Shown piece by piece: positions 17,727-25,517 of a DNA stretch of 64,000 bases. Under the pieces are notes generated by a model. It was not told the origin of the DNA. It saw only the letters and a list, made by a program, of their open reading frames with translations, and ran no database searches. This DNA is from Bacteroidota bacterium (GTDB lineage Bacteria; Bacteroidota; Ignavibacteria; Kapaibacteriales; Kapaibacteriaceae). The stretch lies in the NCBI GenBank assembly GCA_018266735.1, contig JAFDZT010000007.1, positions 124,001-188,000 on the forward strand, read 5' to 3'. A program made the translations under genes and the position numbers. How positions within the stretch are numbered: position 1 is the first letter of the stretch; every line of letters starts with the position of its first letter.

Positions 17727-20700
17727 GGTCGACCTCCTGCTTTTGCCAAGCGTTTCAACCGAGCGGTCGCTGCCTTTCCATAGTCGTCGTCGGGTCTGAG
17801 TCCGGCGATCACCTCGTAGACATCCTTTGCTTTGTCCGGTTGTTTGAGTGCCTCGTAACACTCTCCGAGAGCAAGCAATGAGAGCGTGTACCAGTCTTCG
17901 GCACCGGCCAGCTCTTCACGCACTTTCTGCAAGTACGGCAGTGCCTGCTCGATCTGCTTGTCGCGGATATAGATCTCGCCGATACGATACAGGGCTTCGG
18001 CAGCAAGACCGGGATTGTCGTTGCGCTCGGCAAGCGATGCGAAGTGATACCGTGCACTATCCCACTGTTTGTTCTTGCGATAGTACATGGCCACTTGATA
18101 GCGCGACTGATCACCGTACTCCGTTGCTGGGTAGCGATCGGCAATGTCCTCGAAGTAGGTGATGGCCATGATCGAGTCACCCTTGGCCTTCTGCAACATG
18201 GCACGCTCGTACCCTGCCTCGGAGGCCGTGGCCGTGTCGTCGACGTATCCGGTGACGATGATCTGATACAGCGAATCTGCGGCCGAGCCGTTCGCGACCT
18301 TGCCATAGTAGCCGGCAAGTTCGAGTTTGGATTGCGAAACGAAGACGCTCTTCGGGTACTTGCGTTCAAGGTCGGCGAAGGCATGCTTGGCCTGTGCCAC
18401 ATCGTCCATGTTCAGATACGTCTTGCCCAACAGGAACAGCGATTCATCCTGTCGGTCCGCACTCGGATACTTCTTCATGAAGGCTTCGAGCTCTTGCGCG
18501 GCCGATGTGTAGTTCTTGCCCGAATAGAAGATCTCGGCCTTCGTGCGCGTGAGTGTTTCGGCGGCAAGACTTTGCGGATTGGCGTTGATGTAGGCATCGG
18601 CCACGAGCAAGGCTTCGTCGGTACGACCAAGACCGACCAACGCGAACTGCATGCTCTTCGTTGCTTCGAAGGCCAACGGATGCGATGGATAGCGCGCGAT
18701 CACTTGACGATACGTTTCCAAGGATGCCTCGAGATCACCACTGTTGTATTGCGCATCGGCAATGGTGTAGAGCGCACGCACGGCCTGATCGCCATTCGGA
18801 TAGGTGGTCAGCAGATCTTGCAGCGATGTGATCGCGGCTGCATAGTTGTGTTGTTGGAAGGCGATCCATCCCACGAGATACAAGGCATCGTCGGCCAGAC
18901 CGCTCCTCGGATAGCGTTCGGCGAAGTCGTGCATGGAGCGCTGCGCCGACTCGAGCTCGTTGTTACGATACTGTGCCTGTCCAACTTGATACGCCGCATA
19001 CTGTCCTTCGTCCGTGTTCGGTCCACGTCGTGATGCTTCACGATACGCCTCTGCGGCAGCACGATACTGCTTGAGGATGTAGTAGCCATCACCACGTCGA
19101 GCCAATGCATCGGCAGCGAAGCGCGACGATGGGAAGGTAGCGGCCATTTCGCCGAAGCGGTGCACGGAACGTTCGAAGTCACGTCGACGGAAATACGTCC
19201 ACGCAAGACCGTACATCGCTTCTTCACGACGTGGACTTGCCGTGAATCGATTGATCACCTCTTCGTATAGCTCTTGTGCATTCTTCAAGAGATCGTTGCG
19301 ATAGAAGGCCTCTGCCAACCAGAACGTTGCCTCATCCCGTCGTGCATCGTTCGGATGGTTGCCCAGAAAATCGGTGAGTGCACCAATGGCCGTGCGCATC
19401 TGGTTCGCTTGTACCAAACAGATCCCGCGCTTCAAGCGCGACTCCGCCAGATACCGATCCTTATCGGGCATGAAGGCCGTGGTCCCGGCTTGTGCCATCT
19501 GCTCAGCACGTTCATACGTCCCTGCCGCCTTGCTCCATTGTCCTTGCTCCACATACGTGGCGCCGAGCAAGAGCAGTGTACGGATCGACGTGACAGCATC
19601 GCGTGATTCCTTTTCGGCGCGCTCCAATTGCTTGCGTGCCCGGTCGAAGTCGCCCTCTTCATAGTAACACTGTCCAAGCTCCAACAATGCCTGTGCCTGA
19701 TACGGATACCCAGCTTGGAGGGAGAGGGCTTGGAAGGCGGCAATGGCCTCCTTCGTGGCATTCATCTTCTTGAGGGAGACGGCATGATAGAGCAGGGCCA
19801 ACTGACGGAGCGACGACGCCTCGTCCGTGACGGAATCGATGACAATGCGATAGTGGTCACGAGCCGATGCATAGTTGCCGAGCTGCAACGCAGTGGAACC
19901 GGCATCGAGATGGACGTACCAGCGGAAGGTCGATGCGGGATAGCGGACGAGAAACGCTTCGCAACTATCGTTGGCCTGACGTGCCATCCCTCGCAAGGCA
20001 TGCGCCTCTGCACGCAGGACCATGATCTGCTCGGCGGCATTCTCGGCATTGAGTTGCGTTGAAGGGTCGATCGACGATGTGGCCGTGAGCACGTCCAGCG
20101 TTCGCTCCGGCTGACGGACCACCAACAGGTTCTGCGCTTCGCGGAGGCGGGCGGCAAGGTGGAACGGTCGATGCGGATACTGTTCGCGGATCTGACGGAA
20201 GGCCACGATGGCCGAGTCGAACTGTCGGTTCTGTTCGTAGAGCTGACCGATGGCATACCACGACCGATCGGCATACTCGCCATTGCTATCGGCAAGGATG
20301 CAGGCATGGAACATGCCCAGCGCTTCGCCGAACATGCCCGTGCGCGACATGGCGGCGGCCTGCCAGAAGCGAGCATTGTGGGCCATGGTGCGGTAGACCG
20401 TGTCGTGCCGACGGTCGTACTCCATCTGCGCTACGGACGCCGCTTGATGCATGTGCTCGGCCGCTGCTCTGTCATCCCCTTCTTCAAGGGCGGCTAGTCC
20501 GCGTTCCATCCAGGCAAGGGGGATCCGTGGCGAATTCGGTCGGGTCCGAATGAAGGTCTGCATCTGCCGGTCGGCCGCAGAGCGATTGTCCGACGCACGG
20601 TCGATTTCGGCCGCATCGAACGGCACCACATCGCGCACGGAGGAACTACGGGCATCGGAGAGGGCGCGCAAGGTGGCATGGGCACGACGGATCATGCCGG

Positions 20701-20842
20701 CATCGATCAGGTGCCGAACGGAGCGCTCGTCGAGGGCGCTGTACCGATATGATTGTTCAACGAGCTGTGCGTGGACGAATGGGACGGCTGCAAGTCCCAC
20801 CACCACAAGAATGCACAGCATCCGGGAGAGTCGAATACTCAC
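17723..20842 (-). CDS. Long secreted tetratricopeptide-repeat protein
   Basis: I start this at GTG 20842, preceded by GAGGAAGGG. That gives about 1039 residues with a signal peptide (LCILVVVGLAAVPFVHAQ). The frame remains open far upstream, but that part is antisense to trhO and the nucleoside phosphorylase. The whole mature protein is tandem TPR-like helices (AIGQLYEQNRQFDSAIVAFRQI, ALYTIADAQYNSGDLEASLETY, and others), including YbgF/BamD-type repeats with YP at the turn. It probably acts in the periplasm as a protein-interaction scaffold. It is the first gene of an envelope operon, with promoter element TAAGTTTG at 20876-20869. Confidence 0.85.
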   Translation of the reverse strand: MSIRLSRMLCILVVVGLAAVPFVHAQLVEQSYRYSALDERSVRHLIDAGMIRRAHATLRALSDARSSSVRDVVPFDAAEIDRASDNRSAADRQMQTFIRTRPNSPRIPLAWMERGLAALEEGDDRAAAEHMHQAASVAQMEYDRRHDTVYRTMAHNARFWQAAAMSRTGMFGEALGMFHACILADSNGEYADRSWYAIGQLYEQNRQFDSAIVAFRQIREQYPHRPFHLAARLREAQNLLVVRQPERTLDVLTATSSIDPSTQLNAENAAEQIMVLRAEAHALRGMARQANDSCEAFLVRYPASTFRWYVHLDAGSTALQLGNYASARDHYRIVIDSVTDEASSLRQLALLYHAVSLKKMNATKEAIAAFQALSLQAGYPYQAQALLELGQCYYEEGDFDRARKQLERAEKESRDAVTSIRTLLLLGATYVEQGQWSKAAGTYERAEQMAQAGTTAFMPDKDRYLAESRLKRGICLVQANQMRTAIGALTDFLGNHPNDARRDEATFWLAEAFYRNDLLKNAQELYEEVINRFTASPRREEAMYGLAWTYFRRRDFERSVHRFGEMAATFPSSRFAADALARRGDGYYILKQYRAAAEAYREASRRGPNTDEGQYAAYQVGQAQYRNNELESAQRSMHDFAERYPRSGLADDALYLVGWIAFQQHNYAAAITSLQDLLTTYPNGDQAVRALYTIADAQYNSGDLEASLETYRQVIARYPSHPLAFEATKSMQFALVGLGRTDEALLVADAYINANPQSLAAETLTRTKAEIFYSGKNYTSAAQELEAFMKKYPSADRQDESLFLLGKTYLNMDDVAQAKHAFADLERKYPKSVFVSQSKLELAGYYGKVANGSAADSLYQIIVTGYVDDTATASEAGYERAMLQKAKGDSIMAITYFEDIADRYPATEYGDQSRYQVAMYYRKNKQWDSARYHFASLAERNDNPGLAAEALYRIGEIYIRDKQIEQALPYLQKVREELAGAEDWYTLSLLALGECYEALKQPDKAKDVYEVIAGLRPDDDYGKAATARLKRLAKAGGRP

Positions 20843-20868
20843 TATTCCCTTCCTCAAAAGCTGCGTAG

Positions 20869-20876
20869 CAAACTTA
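20869..20876 (-). promoter_or_regulatory. TAnnTTTG promoter element for the TPR-led operon
   Basis: TAAGTTTG on the minus strand, 26 bases before the GTG start of the TPR gene. It is back to back with the trhO element 18 bases away on the other strand, making a compact divergent promoter region. Confidence 0.5.
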
Positions 20877-20893
20877 CGAAATCGCCGTGTTCG

Positions 20894-20901
20894 TATTTTT
20901 G
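20894..20901 (+). promoter_or_regulatory. TAnnTTTG promoter element for trhO
   Basis: TATTTTTG ends 4 bases before the trhO ATG. Initiation at the usual distance would fall at or next to the start codon, so the transcript is expected to be leaderless. Confidence 0.5.
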
Positions 20902-20905
20902 AAGA

Positions 20906-21793
20906 ATGAAACCCTATCTGATCCTCCTCTACTACAAGTTCGTTGCCATCGACGACCCTGCTGCGTACACCAAGGAACACCTTGCGTTTTGCAAGGAATT
21001 GGGACTCCAGGGACGGATCCTTATTGCACCGGAAGGGATCAACGGCACGGCATCGGGCACGCGCGAGGCCTGTGAGGCCTACATGGCGGCCATGCATGCC
21101 GATCCGCGCTTTGCCGATATGGTGTTCAAGATCGATGAGAGCGACGGACATGTGTTCCAGAAGATCTTCGTGCGCACGAAGGCGGAGCTGGTGACGTTTC
21201 GGGCAGACCATCCGCACAATCCGGCCGAGAAGACGGGCACCTACCTCTCGCCCGCCGAATGGCACGAGATGATGCAGCGCGATGACGTGCTCATCGTGGA
21301 CGGGCGGACGGATTACGAGTACGATCTTGGTCATTTCCGCAAGGCCATCCGTCCCGACGTTGCCTCGTTCCGCGAATTCCCCACGTGGATCCGCGAGCAT
21401 CTTGGTGACAAGAAGGATAAGCCCATCCTCACCTATTGCACGGGCGGTATCCGCTGCGAGAAGCTCTCGGCCTGGATGCTGGAAGAAGGCTTCACGAATG
21501 TGTATCAGCTTCATGGCGGCATCGTCACGTATGGCAAGGATCCCGAGGTGAAGGGCGATCTGTGGGACGGGCAATGCTATGTGTTCGATGAACGCGTCGG
21601 CGTGGAGATCAACCACACGCCCGACAAGCGGATCGTGGGAACGTGCCGACATTGCGGCGCACCCACCGAGGTCTACTACGACTGCGCCAATGTGGTCTGT
21701 CACCGCCAGTTCCTTGCCTGCGACACCTGCGTCGAAACCTATCATGAGTGCTGCAGCACCGAATGCATGGACGTGATCGCCGCCGTGTCGTAA
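20906..21793 (+). CDS. trhO: tRNA uridine(34) hydroxylase, rhodanese fold
   Basis: 295 residues of the TrhO/YceA family, which makes 5-hydroxyuridine at tRNA position 34 using oxygen. An N-terminal UPF0176-type domain (GRILIAPEGINGTASGT) is followed by a rhodanese domain with ILTYCTGGIRCEK, where the Cys of CTGGIRC is the conserved active-site residue. A C-terminal Cys-rich stretch (CRHCGAPTEVYYDCANVVCHRQFLACDTC) looks zinc-binding and also occurs in relatives. It heads a rightward operon with the phosphorylase 15 bases downstream. Confidence 0.92.
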   Translation: MKPYLILLYYKFVAIDDPAAYTKEHLAFCKELGLQGRILIAPEGINGTASGTREACEAYMAAMHADPRFADMVFKIDESDGHVFQKIFVRTKAELVTFRADHPHNPAEKTGTYLSPAEWHEMMQRDDVLIVDGRTDYEYDLGHFRKAIRPDVASFREFPTWIREHLGDKKDKPILTYCTGGIRCEKLSAWMLEEGFTNVYQLHGGIVTYGKDPEVKGDLWDGQCYVFDERVGVEINHTPDKRIVGTCRHCGAPTEVYYDCANVVCHRQFLACDTCVETYHECCSTECMDVIAAVS

Positions 21794-21808
21794 ATCGTAT
21801 CTTCGTGC

Positions 21809-22630
21809 ATGACACAGTTGTTCGAGAAGATATCCGAAGCAGCGGCCTCTATCAGCGGTCGCACCACCATCGTCCCACGCGTTGGCGTGATCCTCGGCAC
21901 CGGCCTTGGAGGCTTGGTTCGCGATATCGATGTGCAGACGTCGATCGACTACGAGGACATTCCCCACTTCCCGCTTTCCACGGTTGAATCGCATCACGGC
22001 AAGCTCTTGATGGGCACGCTGAACGGCACGCCCGTGATGGTGATGCAGGGACGGTTCCACATCTACGAGGGATATACGGCGCAACAGGTGACATTTCCTG
22101 TGCGCGTGATGAAGGCCCTTGGTGCGTCCACGATGATCGTCTCCAATGCCTGCGGCGGGATGAATCCGTTGTATCGACGTGGCGACGTGATGATCATCGA
22201 CGATCACATCAATCTCATTGGCGACAATCCGCTTATCGGTCCGAACGACGATCGACTTGGTCCGCGCTTCCCCGACATGAGCGAGCCCTACTCCCGTCGC
22301 TTGATCGACCTTGCCCAACAGGCCGCCCTCGAACTGCAACGAAATGTCCATCGCGGAGTCTATGTTGCCGTTGCCGGTCCAAACCTGGAAACACGCGCCG
22401 AATATCGGTTCCTTCGGACGATCGGTGCCGACGTGGTCGGCATGAGCACGGTACCGGAGACCATCGTGGCCCGACACATGGGCATGGAGGTTCTCGGCAT
22501 GTCGATCATCACGGATGAATGTTTCCCGGATGCATTGGAAGAGGCACATCTCGCAGACATTTTGGCCGCTGCTGCAACTGCAGAGCCGCTCATGACGGCC
22601 ATCATCCGTTCGGTGATCGCCCATTGTTGA
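21809..22630 (+). CDS. Purine nucleoside phosphorylase (trimeric type), Asp variant
   Basis: 273 residues. Cleaves purine nucleosides with phosphate to base and ribose-1-phosphate. The phosphate loop [14 protein letters not shown] (Arg and His of the active site), [16 protein letters not shown] (base-binding Glu) and [12 protein letters not shown] are all present. The base-specificity position reads SIITDEC, so Asp replaces the Asn (ITN) of classic 6-oxopurine enzymes. The other copy in this window, at 58.5 kb, has Asn. Asp is common in Bacteroidota homologues and may broaden or shift base preference. Cytoplasmic salvage enzyme in the trhO operon. Confidence 0.93.
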   Translation: MTQLFEKISEAAASISGRTTIVPRVGVILGTGLGGLVRDIDVQTSIDYEDIPHFPLSTVESHHGKLLMGTLNGTPVMVMQGRFHIYEGYTAQQVTFPVRVMKALGASTMIVSNACGGMNPLYRRGDVMIIDDHINLIGDNPLIGPNDDRLGPRFPDMSEPYSRRLIDLAQQAALELQRNVHRGVYVAVAGPNLETRAEYRFLRTIGADVVGMSTVPETIVARHMGMEVLGMSIITDECFPDALEEAHLADILAAAATAEPLMTAIIRSVIAHC

Positions 22631-22637
22631 TCGCACT

Positions 22638-23672
22638 ATGACACTTCTGCATCGACTTCTTGCCCTTGCCGCCCTGTGCCTTTCCTTGGCATCGTGTTCC
22701 CCTGATGAACCACTGATCAACTCGTTCAACGATACGTATCGTGTGTTGTTCGCCGCGGCCGAGCCGGGGCTTTCGGTGGCGCAAATGCCGAGTGCGAACA
22801 TTGTCGACGCGGACCTGTATCGCACGCTCACGGGCGCATCGCAGACCACGCCCTATGTGCGCATGGTGCAGTACCGCGATGAGATCTTCTGTGTGAAGCG
22901 CGACGGATCGACGATCGATGTGCTGTCGCAGCGCGCCGACACGTTGCTTCGCACCATCGACTGTTCACCCTATGGACGCATGACGGACATCTGTTTTGTG
23001 AATGCCACAACGGCCTATGCCACGCACCCGGATTCGAACGTGGTCTCGGTGATCGATCTCACGGTCGACCGCGCCGTGATGTCGATCAAGGTCGGCGCAA
23101 CGCCGATCGGCATCTGCAGCGTGGGCAATCAAGTGTGTGTTGCCAACCAGGCCGACAATACGGTCACCATCATCGACAGTCGCACGAACACTCCAACGGC
23201 CACACTGAATGTAGGCGCGGCGCCAACCTATATGGGTGGCGATGCCGAGCGCGATCAATGTGTGGTGGTGTGTTTGGGTGAAGGAAAGGTCGACACGAAG
23301 CCGAAGACCACGCCGAAGATGGCCTTTGTGAATGTCGTCAAGAAGCAGGTCACCACAACGCTCGACCTAACTAATCGTCCGGCCGACGGACCGAATCTTC
23401 TCCCGGGTGGACTTGTAGTGACGGCCACGGCATCGGCCCTCGTACCATGTCAGCAAGGACTCCTTCGCGTCCTCACAAGCACGCGCAACAAGGTCTCGCT
23501 CATGCAGTTCGATCCCTATACCCGCATCGGCTACAATGCCGCTCGTGCAGAGATCCTGTGCGTTGGCGCCGATGGCGTGAGCACAACGATCTTCGATGAG
23601 TATGGCGAGGTGACCAAGGCCTCGCTCACGGCCCCCGCTGCCGTTGGTGCGCTTCTCGGGCTCGCCCCATGA
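22638..23672 (+). CDS. Lipoprotein with YVTN-type beta-propeller repeats
   Basis: 344 residues with a signal peptide and lipobox SLASC (Cys about residue 15-17), so it should be membrane-anchored outside the cytoplasm. The centre shows YVTN/YncE propeller blades: SNVVSVIDLTVDRAVMSI, ATPIGICSVGNQVCVANQ, DNTVTIIDSRTN. The remaining blades are more diverged. The ligand and role are unknown. It lies 7 bases after the phosphorylase gene and its stop overlaps the pta start (ATGA), so it is read in the same operon as housekeeping enzymes, with no obvious functional link. Confidence 0.8.
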   Translation: MTLLHRLLALAALCLSLASCSPDEPLINSFNDTYRVLFAAAEPGLSVAQMPSANIVDADLYRTLTGASQTTPYVRMVQYRDEIFCVKRDGSTIDVLSQRADTLLRTIDCSPYGRMTDICFVNATTAYATHPDSNVVSVIDLTVDRAVMSIKVGATPIGICSVGNQVCVANQADNTVTIIDSRTNTPTATLNVGAAPTYMGGDAERDQCVVVCLGEGKVDTKPKTTPKMAFVNVVKKQVTTTLDLTNRPADGPNLLPGGLVVTATASALVPCQQGLLRVLTSTRNKVSLMQFDPYTRIGYNAARAEILCVGADGVSTTIFDEYGEVTKASLTAPAAVGALLGLAP

Positions 23673-24640
23673 TCCTCGACACCCTTCGCAGCCGCGCCGC
23701 AGGCCGCGTTCGAACGATCGTCCTCCCCGATGCAACGGATGCGAGAACCGTGAAGGCGGCAAGGATCCTGCAAGACAATGCGCTGTGCATTTCTATCCTC
23801 ATCGGATCCGTGGACGAGATCGCCCACATCGCCGGTGTGCATGGTGTGTCGCTTGACGGACTGCGCATCATCGATCCTGTGACGGCATATGATGCTGCCG
23901 ACTGTGCGAGCTATCTCCTAGAGCGTCGACGTGCAAAGGGAATGTCACCCGAAGAAGCCGAACGACTCTCGCACGATGCGTTGATGTATGCCGGGTGGAT
24001 GGTCGCATGCGGACATGCCGACGGCGCTGTTGCCGGCTCGCTGAGCACCACCGGAGCAGTTCTTCGCGCCGGACTCACCACGATCGGTCTTGCACCGAAC
24101 GTGTCCACCGTGAGCAGTTACTTCTTGATGGCGTGGCCTACGACCACGTTGTTCTTTGCCGATTGTGGCGTGGTGCCCGCACCGACAGCCGCACAACTTT
24201 GTGACATTGCGGCATCGACCGTGCAGAGCTATCGTTCTGTGATCGGCGATGAGCCACGCGTGGCATTTCTTTCCTTCAGCACGAAGGGTTCGGCCGATCA
24301 TCCCATGCTCGAACCGATCCGCGAAGCAGCAACGACGTTTGCCGAACAGTATCCCGATGTGGATTCCGATGGAGAACTGCAGGCAGATGCAGCACTCGTA
24401 CCGGTGGTGGCCCACGCAAAGTCACCGGGATCACCGGTCGGTGGCGAAGCCAACATCCTGATCTTCCCCGATCTCAATGCGGGCAACATCGCCTACAAAC
24501 TGTGTGAACGTCTGGGAGGCGCAACGGCTCTGGGTCCCATTGTGCAAGGCCTTGCAAAGCCATACTGCGATCTCTCGCGCGGATGCAGCGTCGACGACAT
24601 CGTCCACGTTGCCTGCATCGCCTCGCTTAGTTGCGCGTGA
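23669..24640 (+). CDS. pta: Phosphate acetyltransferase
   Basis: Interconverts acetyl-CoA and acetyl phosphate. The 323 residues match the short, catalytic-domain-only form. Evidence includes the N-terminal IVLPDATDARTVKAARIL (the usual LPE signature with Asp), LSTTGAVLRAGL, FLMAWPTTTLFFADCGVVPAPTA and the C-terminal ANILIFPDLNAGNIAYKLCERLGGATALGPI-type block. No ackA is in the window. The start overlaps the lipoprotein stop, and the last 14 bases overlap the 3' end of hslO on the other strand. Confidence 0.93.
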   Translation: MILDTLRSRAAGRVRTIVLPDATDARTVKAARILQDNALCISILIGSVDEIAHIAGVHGVSLDGLRIIDPVTAYDAADCASYLLERRRAKGMSPEEAERLSHDALMYAGWMVACGHADGAVAGSLSTTGAVLRAGLTTIGLAPNVSTVSSYFLMAWPTTTLFFADCGVVPAPTAAQLCDIAASTVQSYRSVIGDEPRVAFLSFSTKGSADHPMLEPIREAATTFAEQYPDVDSDGELQADAALVPVVAHAKSPGSPVGGEANILIFPDLNAGNIAYKLCERLGGATALGPIVQGLAKPYCDLSRGCSVDDIVHVACIASLSCA

Positions 24641-25517
24641 TCAACAACTTCGAACGCAGTTCTTCGAAGTCCGCATCGCTCAGGTGATAGCGCTTGCTGC
24701 AGTACTGACAGACCAGTTCGTTCTGTCCTTCCTCTTGCATGCCATTCACCTCTTCAAGACCAAGCGTCATGAGCATGCCCTTGAATCGATCGATGGAACA
24801 CCGACAGAAGAAATCCACCGGCGTATGGGCCGTGATATCGATCTCGCCGGGAAGCACTTGTCGAAGGATCTCCTCTGGTGTGAAGCCGCCATCGATGAAT
24901 TCTGAGAGACTTCCGAGATAGTCGACCAGATCGTAGACCTTGAAGATGTCTTCCGGTCGCGCCCCCGGCATGGCCTGCACCAATAGTCCTGCGGCCTGCC
25001 GTACGGCATCGTGTTCATCGAAGGCAACATCGATGATGAAGGCGGAAGGGATCTGCTCGCTCTGCGTGAGGTAATGACTCAGGTCGGTGGTCACGTCACC
25101 ACGACGCATCTCCACGATCCCCGTCACCGGTTCGAACTTCTCGTACAACACCTTCGACACTTTGACGATGCCACTTCCAAGCGGCGACGTTGCCTCCGGA
25201 TCGGGCGACGCGTTCAATGTTGCATAGCCGCGCACTTCACCGATCTGCAACGCTTCCGCATACACGGATGAGATCGGACCATCACCATCGAGTTGGACCA
25301 CAACGCGCTCTTCCCCTTTGAGAAACGAGGCCAGCAAGGCCGCACCCGTCAACGCACGTCCAAGAACAATGGCACGCAATGGCTCAAGCCCATGCATTTC
25401 CTGCGCCATGCGAACAAGTGTTGTGCTCTTGATCGCCGTGGCACGGAAGAATCCATCCTTCGTGATCGCACGGACGACACGATCACGGTCTTGCCATAGT
25501 TTCTTGACATCACTCAT
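24627..25517 (-). CDS. hslO: Redox-regulated chaperone Hsp33
   Basis: 296 residues. Hsp33 is activated by oxidation of four zinc-binding cysteines. Here the zinc site is CRCS (in DFFCRCSIDRF) and CQYC (in LVCQYCSKRYH), the standard CxC...CxxC arrangement. The N-terminal core includes GRALTGAALLASFLKGEERVVVQLDGDGPI and GYATL. Cytoplasmic holdase. It is the second gene of a pair with mutS, whose stop overlaps its start region by 8 bases. The 3' end overlaps pta by 14 bases on the other strand. Confidence 0.96.
   Translation of the reverse strand: MSDVKKLWQDRDRVVRAITKDGFFRATAIKSTTLVRMAQEMHGLEPLRAIVLGRALTGAALLASFLKGEERVVVQLDGDGPISSVYAEALQIGEVRGYATLNASPDPEATSPLGSGIVKVSKVLYEKFEPVTGIVEMRRGDVTTDLSHYLTQSEQIPSAFIIDVAFDEHDAVRQAAGLLVQAMPGARPEDIFKVYDLVDYLGSLSEFIDGGFTPEEILRQVLPGEIDITAHTPVDFFCRCSIDRFKGMLMTLGLEEVNGMQEEGQNELVCQYCSKRYHLSDADFEELRSKLLITRN
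24648..24671. terminator. Hairpin downstream of pta inside the hslO 3' end
   Basis: Arms ACTTCGAA and TTCGAAGT, 8 perfect pairs with an 8-base loop, start 7 bases after the pta stop. No T-run follows. It is the third hairpin at a convergent junction in this window. Confidence 0.35.

Noticed and set aside
20843..22849. In-frame upstream extension of the TPR gene by about 670 codons
   Set aside because: It is antisense to the well-supported trhO and purine nucleoside phosphorylase genes. A GTG with GAGGAAGGG and a clear signal peptide follow at 20842.
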